Source of the DNA: Clytia hemisphaerica
Taxonomy: Eukaryota; Cnidaria; Hydrozoa; Leptothecata; Clytiidae
Direction: 5' to 3'
Length of the DNA stretch: 64,000 nt
Assembly (NCBI GenBank): GCA_902728285.1
Contig: CACVBU010000798.1
Span: 13,213 to 77,212, forward strand
The notes beneath the pieces are model-generated. The model saw nothing but the letters and a program-made list of their open reading frames with translations, was not told the origin of the DNA and did not search any database. Shown here one piece after another: positions 22,558 through 34,469 of the stretch. The position numbers and the translations under genes are program-made. Positions within the stretch are counted from its first letter, which is position 1; every line of letters starts with the position of its first letter.

Positions 22558-22983
22558 GGGCCCGGTTGTTCAAAAGTGGATTAGTGGCTGATTAGCTTAA
22601 TTCTCGATTAAATCTCGATTAGCGCCGATTAACGCAGAACCGTCGGTTGTTCGAAAAAAATTAGGCTTAAATCTGGATTAAATCCCGATTAAATTGGCCA
22701 AATTTTAATCCTGCTCTGACCCAGGATTAACGAGGATTAAGAGACTTTTTCCTACAAAAAAAGTCGCTGCATTGAAGTGAGAAATTTGAACAAAAAAAGT
22801 TTTGAAAACATTCGAAAAGTGACGTCAAGATTAAGATTTTTGAAAACACAGGCAAAATGTCCACGATTAGTTAATCTGACGTTCGAACAACGGAAGTTAA
22901 TCGCCGGGATTAACTAATCGAAATCTAATCGCGATTAGCGCTAATCGGGAGTTAATCTAATCGACTTTTGAACAACCGGGCCC
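22558..22983. mobile_element. inverted-repeat MITE with GGGCCCGGTTGTTC ends
   Basis: gggcccggttgttcaaaagt and acttttgaacaaccgggccc form 20-base perfect terminal inverted repeats around 426 bases. The interior is rich in gattaa / ttaatc and cgatta phrases that make further hairpins. No target duplication could be fixed by eye and nothing is coded. Confidence 0.75.
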
Positions 22984-22984
22984 T

Positions 22985-23095
22985 GACCCTATGTGCACAA
23001 ACGTCTTTTGGACGTGTAATATACGTTTCTAGGACGTCCAAAGGTCTTAAAGCCATCCATGGGATGTCCATAAGACTTTGCGTGACCATAGGGGA
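22985..23095. repeat. short dispersed repeat, copy 2
   Basis: About 105 bases matching 20035-20150: cacaaacgtcttttggacgt, acgtttctaggacg, caaaggtcttaaagcc, gtccataaga, catagg. Spans and ends are similar in both copies. It directly abuts the GGGCCC element. Confidence 0.6.
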
Positions 23096-23575
23096 TAGAG
23101 TACAGATCCTTGGTGAGCCCGGCGGATATTTAATCAAAATGGGTGTTAGATATGTGCAAACCATAACTACCTTTTAAGAACCTCACAAGAACCTTTTCAC
23201 ACCCTCGAAAGTCCCTTAAAGGGATGCAAAAAACATCAAGCAAATTAAGCCTCTGTTAGGGTTCCAAAATTACAAAAATAGAAAATCGACTCCCTCAAAG
23301 AGTCATAAATTCTTGAAATTTGGACTAAAATTTGGAAATTTTGGCTGAAATATTTGGGAAATTGTCTTTCTAAAGGTGGCAAAAATGTCAATAAATGGAA
23401 AAAAATTTCGGAATTCAGTCTCTCTAAGGGTCGATTTTCAAACTTTTGGTCGGACATACCAGTCATCTCGCAAACCTACCCGGGGTTGCTGGTGAGTTGT
23501 TATGGTCAGAATTGAAAAGAACTGAGAAAGGTGATCAATAAGTATTGATATGCAACGATAATGGACCTTATCGGA

Positions 23576-23729
23576 GGTTTAGATTTTTCTAAAACAGTGA
23601 TGCATTATGGGATTGTTTCGGTGGTATTACAATAGAATTCCCTCAAGGAATTCCTAAGAGGTTTCTATTTTTATACTCCCGAAACAATCCCACAATACAT
23701 CGCTTTTTTAGAAAAATAATTCCGATAAG
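23576..23729. mobile_element. short hairpin MITE, copy 2
   Basis: Ends ccttatcgga and tccgataag, inner arms gtgatgcattatgggattgt and acaatcccacaatacatcgc. About 154 bases, near identical plan to 15143-15305. Confidence 0.65.
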
Positions 23730-24632
23730 ATCTATTCAAGCTTTTTCCCAATTAGATATATTCCAATAGAAAACAGAGTAACAAAGCTACGTCGTTACAC
23801 TACGCTTCAACAGACTCCAAAAAAAGGTCGTTCTTTGTGGTATTATGAGGTTTAGAAGGCGATCCATAAACTGATCAAAAATTTTCAACAAAACACAAAA
23901 ACGGACGACACAATTACAACGGAAATTAGTGGAGAACCTCAGAAAACTCTACATTTTATTGTGACCAAAAAACCAAAGTGTCGACCATAAAATATCATCA
24001 CAATTTATTCACATTATTTAACAAAGTATTGCATTACACAGAAACACTCTTTTCTCACGCCTTTATAATATGCCTTCCCATGTAATATGTAACACTGACG
24101 CCAATACAATTTGGTTAATACTTCAATACGGGAAAATATTGACTGCAGCCAGAGTATAGACTGAGCTTGCGAGATCTGAGCGGTTGGCTAAGGTCAATAT
24201 TTTCCGTATTGAACGACTAAACAGTTTTGATATTGTATCTATTAACTGGTGAGTCTTTAACCGACAGAAAAACGGCGTTAGTTATCATTTTTTCATCAAG
24301 TTTGCCTTCGTTTCCTTCTGTAACTTTCTCTGGATTTGCTTTTGACGTTAACCCTATAGAAGAAGTCATTGTAATGTTAGGCTAGAGAAACAATCAAAAC
24401 AACAACGTAAATTCCACCAACTTCACCTGGATCGATTACGACACAATCAGTTAATAAGTAACACGGGAGGTGCAAAATCCCATAACATAGAAAGGTTAAC
24501 ATGCTATCACTTAGCCCCAGCCACCCTCCTTATGAATGTCAAAAAAAAAAGAGTTTTACGTTGCAGAATAGCGTATACATTGCTAGTGGTAACTAAGAAA
24601 AGGGGGAGTCATCTAGAGGCAAAATTTGGTAT
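23730..24632. other. intergenic with one small hairpin
   Basis: A hairpin at 24124-24211 is formed by caatacgggaaaatattgac and gtcaatattttccgtattg. The rest shows no supportable gene. Confidence 0.45.
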
Positions 24633-25309
24633 GGGGACGTGCCACTGATCAGGGTTGCTCTTTCAGACTTTGAATATATCTAACAGGTTCCCAAATTTGC
24701 TTTAAAGATGTGTATCTAGCAGGGTTGACTTTTGGTTATTATGAAATATACACCCCTGAGTCAGTGGCCCGGTCAGATCCACCCCGGTGAGTAGCCCGGT
24801 GAAAAAAATGCCTAAAAACAGGCCAAATTTTGTCCCCGGTAGAAAATTGGTAACCCCGGTCAAAAAATAATCAAAAAATTGAGCCCGGTCAAATTTTAGA
24901 AATTTATAGTTGAGGCCCGGTCAAATATCATCCTTTTTAGGTCACCCCGGTCAAAAAAGGGAAATGCTTAGCCAAATTGAGGTTTAGTATTACAAGCAGG
25001 GAGTAGTATTAGAACAATTCGAGGCTTAAAATAAAAATAGTAGTCATAGCATCAAAAGATTTTACTGGTCTTTATATAAAAAAACTGTACCTCGGTGAAA
25101 ATTTACCTCAAATTTTCCAACCCGGCGACTTTATTCAGTCAAAAATCCGGCCCAGTGAAATCCTGTAATTTTCTTAGCCACCCCGGTGAGCTTTCAAACT
25201 CTACCGGGTTACTGAGACAGGGGTGTAAATATGATCAGGGTGAAAATCAGAAATTTCATCATATCATATCTGACAGAGCCCACTGCTCAAACTCCATCGG
25301 CACGTCCCC
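24633..25309. mobile_element. inverted-repeat element packed with CCCGGTCAAA repeats
   Basis: Ends ggggacgtgcc and ggcacgtcccc enclose about 677 bases. The body repeats the phrase cccggtcaaa or cccggtgaaa with A-rich tails about a dozen times between 24770 and 25190. A plus-strand frame over this block (25095-25424) is low-complexity repeat translation and not a gene. Confidence 0.6.
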
Positions 25310-25917
25310 GTTGGTCGTCAAGGCCAGTGCCCCCTCCCCCCCAGAGGTCTTGGACAAAAACAAGACGCGAACAAACCTTTATGGTGACATCAGACGAACA
25401 CCAAACATAAAGACTCGTGCATAAATCTAAAAACTCATCTGATATGACCATGACGATCTCAATAGTTCTAACCTGATAACAACTGTTCATAATTTTCTTC
25501 CGCGTACGGTAAACCTCTGAAGGTGCTTGAAAATTAACCATCTGAGAAAAAAAGTCCTTCTGCGGAAAGATCTACCACAAAAATCTTATTGTGTACCGGA
25601 AAGTCAAATAGCTAAATTTTCCTGATATGGCATCCTATTATCAAAGACAATCACGCAACTGTGTTGTCATTCCCAGTCCTTCGAAACGAGCGTGGTCCTT
25701 CCGAGATTGTATATTCGACAGACTATTTTGTTTTCACCCATCCCTTTAAAGCTTCAGCGTAATGGGCAGAAAACAATCACAATCTGATCTCAGGTTAAAT
25801 AACTCTTACTCATATTTTCAACTTTAAGATCTCTCTGGCAAGGAAAAAATCCTTTTGGAGAGAAGTATAATAAAACTGATAATTCGAATGTAAATGATTT
25901 CTGCAAAAACATCAGAA
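25310..25917. other. intergenic
   Basis: No domain, RNA or clear repeat recognised. Confidence 0.35.
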
Positions 25918-25967
25918 TTATTCATATCTCGTGCAGCAGACGTTTCCACACTTTGCAGAGCATCCAT
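25918..25967 (-). CDS. possible terminal exon of a Cys-rich secreted peptide
   Basis: A minus-strand acceptor (tgctacag) is followed by an open stretch DGCSAKCGNVCCTRYE and a stop at 25918-25920. Five of sixteen residues are four spaced Cys plus a CC pair, the look of a secreted disulfide-rich peptide or a module end. Upstream exons would lie above 25968 but none could be joined with confidence; a possible donor cg|gtgagt at about 26490 follows an unremarkable frame. It may be chance. Confidence 0.3.
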
Positions 25968-27356
25968 CTGTAGCAAGAGAATTAGTAATCAAATCGTTTA
26001 AAGAAATTTATCCTCTTTTTTTCTTTTTTTCAAAAATTTACTTCATGTAATCATGTCACGAATTCCTAATACACGTTTTTTTATAAGAGCAGACTATATA
26101 AGAACATAAGGCTTAGATGCGGCAAAAATATCAAGAACAAGTTAAGAACATTTTAAGGTAATATGGACTCTCAATCTGATTTCTTATGAAAATGGACAAA
26201 AATGCCCACAAAATGGTCAAATTAAGAACAAGAGCATTTTCAAGATTTAAAATTTTCAAAAAGTTAAGAACATCTGAAGCTTCACAAATTTTGGATGTTC
26301 TTATAAAAAAAACGTCATAAACTTTAAATAAGATTAGGATTTTCTTCATCAGTAATCCTACTATGAAGCAATATCATTTGTGAGAAATTAATTGATAAGT
26401 CAATCCATCCACTTATATTGGTTAATCTTACTATTACCTTAAAAGCCCTCTTGAAACAAAGAGGCAAATGAAAAAAATTACTCACCGATAGTGATATTAT
26501 ATAGACACTATATAAAAATACAAAAACACGGGACCTCCGCGCACTGGAAAATGTCGTCCAAATTTTCGTTCCTGGTGATTTCAACCCTAGACGATGAAAC
26601 ATCTCCGCCACTGATGCTTACTCCACCCGAATTTATCACGCCTCTCCTAACCCTTTTTTAGTGATCTTGTGTAGACGATAGGATCGTCTATCTCAACCCC
26701 AGTGGGAAACTAACTTTGATTTCTTTTCTATTTATAAAATTGCATTCCAAAACTATCCCCGCTGTTGTTTATCCCCGCCGTTTGAAAAGGTTTCACCGGA
26801 GCTGTGTGACAGTTTGCTAAAAATCTTACTTGGTAATGCATCGATGAATCCAAATATCTTCTGTGTATTTGTTACACATTTGTTCCAGTATAACAGAGTT
26901 AGACATGCGTTAAGTCGACGATTTTTGGAGCTTTATTTCAACTTTTGAAATGCATATAGAGTGATTCAGCAAAATCAAGTAGTGCCTAACTTGATTTTTC
27001 CGAATCAGTCTATATACATATTTCCATCTTCAACCAAATGTCAAGCAAGATGCCTGTTCCTAACTGACATAATTTTCATCCACGTCATAAAAACAATTAC
27101 AAAATTATACGCATGTCGAAACGGTAACACTAAAAGCTTAAAAGCTGAGAAAGGTGTTATTAAAGTACTCTGTTACATCAAATTCTTTCTGCCATTTCTT
27201 AGTAAAATGGATCACGGATGAAAATAACGTAACACGGAGTCGGTTTCTTGTTATCCATGTATCCCGTGTCACCTTGATGCCCGTGATGATGAGTGTTGAC
27301 AAACAACAAAAGCCACAACCATTGAAAAATAGCAAGAACTATTACTTTGAGACTTA
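25968..27356. other. intergenic with dispersed repeats
   Basis: A CAGTGGG-like repeat remnant is near 26690-26820. Short frames at 26131-26611 and 26961-27335 have no family resemblance. Confidence 0.35.
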
Positions 27357-27358
27357 TA

Positions 27359-28233
27359 CAGGGTGTTCGGAAAAAAACTATCGAGTCGTACCACTTCTAT
27401 ATAAAGAAATTTCCTGTGTGTGTTTCACTAAATTTGCAATGTTTATCAAAGCTTATTTCTGTGTCATACTGTATCAATTGTCATGGGACGTCTTTTATGG
27501 ATAAATTTTACAAAAAACAATTCTCAACAACTTTAACGTCATAAAAATTGTAAAAAAAGTTAATTCTTTTTAATCATAATGACTGTTGTAAAAACAATTA
27601 TTGTGTTGGTATATATTGGGTGCTTTTTCACTGAGACTGTCGGCCGAAAATCGATTAGCAGAAACAAAGAAAATTGATAGGAAAACATCACTGACTCCCA
27701 AAAGAGTTGCCAAAGCGTTTACGACCCTTTGAATTTGGAGTTAATTGCAGCATGGTTGACAAAATTTAATTGAAAGTAGTTATAAGTCAGTCGTTTTTAT
27801 AAGCAGTTCTCCAACAGTTGAGGCAGTTCTTTCATTTTATGCAAAAACCAAATAATTTCACTGCTGATAAATATTGATGCTCTGAATGCTATTTTAATGC
27901 AAACAATCTGTTTTCGGTGTATCTTTGGTTTAATTGGTCATTAAGCCAAGAGAGCTCTACCCCTCTCTTGGAGAACAAAAGGTTTATTGACCAATTTTCG
28001 ACGTCAAATCTGGAATCTTAATATGAAGCCATCAAAATCTAATGTTAAGCACGAATCTTCATTGTATATTTTTTACAACCCTTAGAAATTTATGAAAAGG
28101 ACCGTTGATGAGAACCACTTATCTATCTAGCGTAGTGAAAAAGCACCCATTTTCTTACATTTTTTTAAATGCATGCAACAACCTTCTACTCAGAATCATG
28201 TTCGAGCTCGATACTTTTTTTCGGAACACCCTG
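27359..28233. mobile_element. TA-flanked MITE, CAGGGTGTYCGG family, copy 2, carrying a nested element
   Basis: Ends cagggtgttcggaaaaaaac and ttttttcggaacaccctg with TA outside both (27357-27358, 28234-28235). Total 875 bases, of which 27619-28148 is a second element. Removing the 530 bases plus one 3-base duplication leaves 342, close to the 346 of copy 1 at 19591-19936, and the sequences align through the join. Confidence 0.85.
27619..28148. mobile_element. nested MITE with GGGTGCTTTTTCACT ends
   Basis: gggtgctttttcact at the left and agtgaaaaagcaccc at the right. att lies outside both ends (27616-27618, 28149-28151). The undisrupted sequence in copy 1 has a single att at the matching place, so the 3-base duplication is supported. 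530 bases, non-coding. The superfamily is not fixed by these ends. Confidence 0.85.
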
Positions 28234-28852
28234 TATAAAAATAAGAACTTCTGTCCAACTATATTCGCTTAGGAGATTTGGATGCCAGAGCAGATGCCAA
28301 AGAGTGAAGTAATTTTAGAAGATATTAAAAATGGTGCATATCGTGAAATTAAACAATATCTGATTGTGTGGTATTTATTTTGGAAACAAATCATTAGAGG
28401 GACATTGACGTTTAAACGCACCATAGCTTAACGGAAGATTGTAACATTGTTTTTGGATTAATTGAATAATCCATAAAAACCATGCCCCTCAATGATAACT
28501 TGATGACGTAATTCAAAAATACCATCAAAATCTCATCTACAAAGAATTTTTCTCTTTTTCTTCTCTGTAGTATTTTTTCCAACGCAAAAGCCATCTAATA
28601 CAGCTTAAAAGGCCGCAGACGGTCATTAAGTCAATGCTACATTCATTAAGCTTTTGTTTTTGCCGAGGCCACAATCTACTAATAGGATCGAGTACTCTTA
28701 AAATAGCTCGTACCGCAATTTCTTTTATAGGTAGTAAAAGATCACTGACCTAATAGAAATGTTACTGTAAAAACAAAAACTAAAACGAAGCTTGGAATAA
28801 TGAGAAATTGAATTGATATTTTTTTACTCAGTCTGTTCTTCTAAATTTAAAT

Positions 28853-31800
28853 TTAGTGGAACAAATGTATATTCCTTCTATGGATTAGCGTACACACAAA
28901 TACAATACTGCAGATTATAAAAGGTGGTGAAAAATATTCAGCGTACAAGAAAAAATAATAGAGAGTCAATTTTCCGAAGATACGAAATGCATTTCCAAAA
29001 ACTGATCTAAATCCATCGATAAGATTTGCATTTGAATCTGAGACAGTGTTGAACAAGAGCACTTTGCCTGCTGATTGAGCTTGAAAATAAACAAAACACT
29101 TAATTGCCACAATAGTTACACCAAAAGCTATCTGTCCAGCCATTGTTGGTATCACTATTAACTTTGGAAGAACCAGGAGAGACAAAAGACATCCAGCCAG
29201 TGAACAGCTCATGGCATATCCATAAAATATTGCTAAGGGTCCTTCAAAAACCTTTCGATAAACTAGCACCATCAGAAAGATATAGGTTGAAAATCCAACA
29301 AAAACATGAAGCAAGGACAAAGTGTTCATTTGCCAATGAAAAGTATTGACGGAATACAAAGTAACCATAGCGATTGCAGTCGTTACTGAATATCTTAAGA
29401 CTCCATAACTTAGACATAGTGATAAAATATCCAATTCAAAGAGTTCTCTCCAGCCTAGTAACCTCCTTTCTTGAGAAACTTCTCCATCTGTGTTGCTAGA
29501 TGAGTTATCATCTCTGTCAACAAGAGGTTCTCGTTCGGAGTCCTCCTCCTGCTCTCGACCACGTGCCTCGTCAAGTGGTTCCCGTTCGGGATTCTCCTCC
29601 TGCTTTCGAACACGTGCCTCGACAAGTGGTTCCCGTTCTTGGTTCTCCTCCTGCTTTCGAATGCATGTCTCGACAAGAGGTACCCGTTTGGGATCCTTCT
29701 CCTGCTTTCGACCACGTGCTATTGCAACAGCATCTTCACCAAGATTTTCCAGATCTTTAGAAAGATCGATAACCAAAAACCAAGAAATTATAAAGATTAT
29801 CATTGTTATTGCAGCGATTAAGAATGGGATTGCGTTGTATTTATTTATTTTCCAATTACCGATTTGAAAGTTGATGTATGAGAATAAGATAGGAAGACCA
29901 GGACCAATATTTATTCCAACAGAATATAGAAATTCATACCAACTAAGAAATTTGACCAATTCTTTGTCATTATAACATCTTCGGAATTCACCTAAAATTG
30001 AAAAAATATGATATAGATATTGCTGAAGATGATAGTTATTGAACATATGATACAGAATATCAACATTAAATGGTTTTTATATCTGTGTGTCACAGACACG
30101 TTAGAAACCCAACCCAATTGGAAAAATTGGGTCAAGCTTTCGTCCACGGTGGGAAAATTTCTCCTTTTCTAAATTCGATGGCAAAACTGCACTCCACACC
30201 TTCCACACTGGATTTTTTAGCTTTGAACAACAAGAATTTCTAACCCCTTAGGGTTTTGATACAAATTTTTATCCTCGCTGTGGTAAATTTAACTATACTT
30301 TAATCGGATTAACTTGCGCGAAATTGAACTCGTAAAGTTTAATCTACGTGAAATTTTGAAAACGCTTTTTTTCGGTGGAGGAACCTGCCAAAACCAATGA
30401 AGTCGAACTCCCTATTGGTTGCGAAGTACGGCCATTTTCAGCTTTTTTCAGGTTCATTCAAAATTTAATCCGACTGAAGTCGAATGTCTCGAAATTTACG
30501 ACGTTTACGTTTACAGACGAGCCATTCAGTTAGAAACGTCTTATAAAGGGTTATAAGATAATAAGTATATAAGTTTCAGTTCAGTTTGAGGTCGTTGTTG
30601 TTATTTTCTGCCGCCGCAGTTTTATTATTAGCCCGAGAGTGTCATTTGGGCCCGACGCGAAGCGGAGGGCGCAAATGGCACTAGAGGGCTAATAATCAAA
30701 CTGCAAGGGCAGAATTAATGACAACAACGAACGAAGCCTTAACGCTATTACTATTATTATCCATATCGGACATTCAAACAACGTTTTTTTCTAGCGTCAA
30801 CCAAGTCTTTTCACTTCAATGCAATGACTTTAACAAGTTTTGAGTACCCTTGCGAGCGGGCCGCAAATGACCAAAAAGTGTTTTTTTCTGACGTCAGTTT
30901 AGTCTTTTCGCTTCAATGCAACGACTTCAATAAAATTCCGAGCGGGCCGCAAATGACGTTTTCGCAAAGGGCGGTTAATGATATTTCAGCCCTCTGAAGC
31001 GCGACCCCTTAGTTTTCTCATTGCAGGTATGACTATTTGAGTCATAGAACATTCCAATACCACCCGCCGTTCGAATCTTTAATGGCTTATTTAATGACCA
31101 CTATATAGATAATACTAAACGGCAATTCCAGAGGAATTGTCACGCACATTTTTGGCTGGATACCACCAGTAGGGACCTAGGGGTTCCGCGAACAATGAAC
31201 CATTTGATAGCACCCATAGCTAGACGGGATAAAAATTTTGTTGGAATGGTCCTTAACACCAAACCATTTAGGATTGGAATACAATGTGATCTATCATGCT
31301 GAAAATGATAGAATTATGAGAATTATTTTAAATCCCAAATTGATAATCATATCTTTAGTTCTTTTACAATAACTCGGGAAAACTCGATTTTAATTTATTA
31401 TACTTGGGACGTGGTTTCACTGAAATTTTTAAAAACCCTAGAGAAAAATTTTAGGAAGTGGGAATAAATTAAGTCATTTATTTCCAATCCAGAACGTGGT
31501 TTTACATTACACAAACGTCGGATTCAAAGTAAAATCTATTGTTAGATTTCAAAAATTGCAGTCCTCGAAAACAAAAGAACTGCTACAGATACAATCCGTT
31601 GTCATGATTACGGCGGGGCAAATTTTTTTCCATCAGTGGATGCAGACCTGATTAAGCGGCTGAAGACCTGAATTAACGGCTGAAGACCTAAACCAACGGC
31701 GGAAGACCTGAATCAACGGCCGAATACCTGATTTAACGGCCGAATACCTGATTTAGCGGCGCGTTCTAGGTGCGTTCTGGATGAGAAATAAGTGGCTTCA

Positions 31801-32372
31801 CTTTTTCTTGATTGGGAGAGGTTAAAGATTCTCCTTTAGCCTTTTGGGCTTTAAACTCAATGATCGGGATACAATTTTTTTCTAAAAAATTGATTAAAGA
31901 TGGTGGATATAACTTAGTTCCCCTAAGGCAGGTCAGTGCTAGCTTTTACATTGAAATAGAGTATAAAAAAGATCTTACCACATACTGCAGTTTGCAAGGA
32001 TTCATTGATGCCGCATAGAAATCGTCCAGTCATTACCGACCAAATATGCCAAGGGATTGAATACATTAAGTTCCCAATACATATGACACCCAAATTGAGC
32101 AAAAACACAAATCTTAAATTTCGCGTACGATCAATGTATCGTCCAAAAAGTATTCCGCTTATAAGATTACTAACAGCGAATAAAGTCTCCATTACACTGT
32201 AATAAAATGTTGCTTGAAGTAAAGATAACCCAAAGTTCTCCGAGAAGTAGTAGAGTACAGTCACTTCCAGTGCTTGGCTTTCAATTCCGTAGAGGAGAAT
32301 CAGAATACATGCGAGAGCTGTAGTTCGAGTTCTATTTTTCTTCCATTCGAGATATTCCAATGAGGTTTCCAT
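28853..32372 (-). CDS. MFS transporter, MFSD8/CLN7-like, paralog A
   Basis: Exon 1 is 32372-31979 and exon 2 is 29991-28853, joined in phase across a 1,987-base GT-AG intron, giving 510 residues. Exon 1 holds four membrane segments and the MFS loop 2-3 signature GRYIDRTRNLR. Exon 2 holds segments 5-6, a long charged loop and segments 7-12. The loop has four imperfect ~17-residue repeats, each ending in a variant of EREPLV, an acidic dileucine-type sorting signal ([DE]xxxL[LIV]). Human MFSD8 also has an acidic dileucine signal, but at its N terminus, so lysosomal location is a reasonable inference. Length is close to the family norm. Substrate unknown. Both strands are open over the loop repeat, so antisense frames there are shadows. 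Confidence 0.85.
30389..31398. mobile_element. insertion in the MFS A intron
   Basis: Absent from the matching place in copy B (near 53425). It contains a long hairpin at about 30589-30730 (cgttgttgt ... gcagttttattattagccc, mirrored by gggctaataatcaaactgc ... acaacaacg) and two gcgggccgcaaatga phrases. No coding sequence; ends not precisely fixed. Confidence 0.6.
31645..31763. repeat. 20-bp minisatellite in the MFS A intron
   Basis: Six copies of a 20-base unit, gacctgaattaacggctgaa and variants (gacctgattaagcggctgaa, tacctgatttaacggccgaa). Absent from copy B, where the flanks join near 53645, so it arose or expanded after the duplication. Confidence 0.8.
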
Positions 32373-32472
32373 TATATGATTTCCAGTAACCTTTTGTATT
32401 CCTCAGCTAAAATCAAAAATATGATTTTTAAAATCTTTATCTTTAAAATCTATTATGTATGGTTTTATAAAA

Positions 32473-32752
32473 GGCCCTCTTCTCACAGATCCACTGGGAT
32501 CCTTTCCCACTTAAAAAATTTGCCAAAATATCGTCCCAGGTGGAAAATGATACCCCAATTTTTGTCCTCAATGAAAATAACCAAATAAAATATTATGCTA
32601 TTTTTCCCATCTGCACTGAGTTTTCTGACTTGAAAGCAAAAAAATTAAAATCCCTAGCCATGAAAATATAGGAATTCAATCCCCATTGAGTTTCATTCCG
32701 TTATCTTTATCCCCACTGGCAGAAAAATCCTAACTGGTCTGTGAGAAGGGGG
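32473..32752. mobile_element. dispersed repeat, CAGTGGGG family, with inverted ends
   Basis: ctcttctcacagatccactggg at the left faces ctggtctgtgagaaggggg at the right. The body has the family phrases ccccattgagttt and ccccactggcagaaaaatcc. Inserted upstream of MFS A; the matching part of copy B lacks it. Confidence 0.6.
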
Positions 32753-33022
32753 TGTTAAATTATTCAAAATAGACAAATGCAAAAATATGCGACGATTATA
32801 GCAATCCAAAATTAAAACAAGGCGACTTAAAGTCGAAAATTTCGCATAATACTTGAACATCAACGACGAAGACGCGTGAAACGTGACTCCTGCAGCATTA
32901 TGCATTTTGAATGAAGCGTTACACAAAATATACACAATGTATTGTACACACAGGTCATAGATGTCATTGATACCCTGTTTTTTAATGAAAAATCTCAATT
33001 CATTAAAAAAAAGATTCCTTAA

Positions 33023-33855
33023 GGTATGTGTACACCTTTTTTCCGATTTTTTGTCAAAAAATTTTTTTCAGTCAAAGTGGAAGAAAAGTTACTGGATTTC
33101 ATTTTGGTAAAATCGCGATCTTAAAATCTTTTTTTGATCCAGAGTTATAACCATTTAGAGTTCGTCTTATGATGGATTATTTACTCAAATAATTGTCTCT
33201 TTCGGAAACAACAAAGACAAAAGAGAGAATTCAGCTGATGTTTATTCTCACCTCTATTGAATAGTAATATTTTTGACACATTTCACTGATTACTCAAATA
33301 AACAGCAATTATCTCGTTAAAAATTTCAAATTGATGTAGAAAAAAATGAAGTTTTACCACACCATACTACTTTTAACGAAGTTAAAGTCACCCATAGCAT
33401 TTAAATATCGACTTCATTCTTTTTTTATGAGATTCACAAAAGATCAAACTTAAAAAGTGTCTTAGGATTTTATTTCAAACCGAGTTGTTTTTCCTCAATT
33501 TACAGATAACTGAAAAAATCACATTTAAATTTCCTTTTTATCGATATTTTTACAGAATTTAGGATTTAAAGAGTTAAAGTCAATCCCAAAGAAAATCCCA
33601 AGACATAGTATCGAAATTATTTTTTCAAAATTCAAAAGCTATGGGTGACTTTAACTTCTTTGAAGTAGGTAAGGTCAAAATTCTTAAGATTTTAATTATA
33701 TCCTGCCCAGTTTTTTAAATTCAGCTGAAACTTTTACCATTAGAAAGAGAATATTATTGGCTTTCAGAAAATATATACTTTTGATGTATAAAAATTTGTT
33801 GTTCTAAAGATATGATCAATTAAAGAGAATGTGTCAAGAAAGGTGAACACATACC
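33023..33855. mobile_element. TTAA-flanked inverted-repeat element
   Basis: ggtatgtgtacaccttt at the left and aaaggtgaacacatacc at the right, with TTAA directly outside each end (33019-33022 and 33856-33859). 833 bases, non-coding. An internal inverted pair (gttaaagtcacccatagc near 33380 and gctatgggtgactttaac near 33637) is also present. TTAA target choice is typical of piggyBac and Kolobok. Confidence 0.8.
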
Positions 33856-34199
33856 TTAAAAGAACTAGAGAAAGAATTCTATTCTATAAAGCGTAAACAA
33901 AATCTTTCAATTCAGAATAATTCAGAGAACTGCATTATACTTGAGAAGAATAATTTTAATTTTTTTTGAAAACGAAGAAGAAAAAATGAACTTATCATTC
34001 TTTGATGCCAGAAACCTCATTTTGTGCTTTGAAGGAACTTGTGATAAAGACTTCTTTCACTTGCGCAAAGTTTATATCAACTTCTTTTTATAAACAGTAT
34101 AATTTATCTAAAATTGAGAAAAATGGCTAGTCAGAAAAATCTGTTGTATACTATCTTCGCTTTCTGATATAAATGATGGCCCACCACCATCAAAATCAT

Positions 34200-34469
34200 T
34201 GGACTTTTCCAGAAAAAATTCGAGTATGGGGGAGGGATAAAGGATATAACATTTTTTGGAAATCCCCCCCCCCCTGGACATTGTGACTTTTGATCCCCCG
34301 ACAGCAGGTCTACCCCCCCCCGCCCCGGACAAGCATCAGTTGATCCCATCGAGAGCAAGTTTACCCCCCCCCAGGACAAGGCAAATTTTGTAGATTTTTC
34401 ACTACCCTCCCCTCCAGACACTATATCCTCCACCCCCATGTACAGACATTTTCTGGAAGAGCCCATTAA
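34200..34469. mobile_element. TCTTCCAGAAAA-type MITE with G/C-rich core, copy 1
   Basis: Right end cctccacccccatgtacag ... ctggaagagccc matches the copy at 41715-41985; the left end ggacttttccagaaaaaatt is diverged. The core is runs of C with ccctggaca and ccccggacaa phrases. Confidence 0.65.

Larger units (their letters stand above)
28156..32815. repeat. segmental duplication, copy A
   Basis: Matches 50866-54440 in order: the right end of the CAGGGTGT MITE, the flank with agaagatttggatgcc, the whole MFS gene, a CAGTGGGG remnant in the intron, the ggcttcactttttcttg block, exon 1 and its upstream flank to gcaaaaatatgygrcgat. Copy A has extra intronic sequence at about 30389-31398 and a 20-bp minisatellite at 31645-31763; copy B has a fold-back element instead. 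Confidence 0.85.

Noticed and set aside
25095-25541. Frames on both strands around 25.1-25.5 kb
   Set aside because: Translation of the CCCGGTCAAA repeat element and its flank; no domain or splice evidence.
29490-29867. Plus-strand frame of 125 codons rich in Ser and Arg (and its twin at 51955-52344)
   Set aside because: It is the antisense of the MFS central-loop minisatellite; both copies keep it only because the sense repeats are codon-like in other frames.
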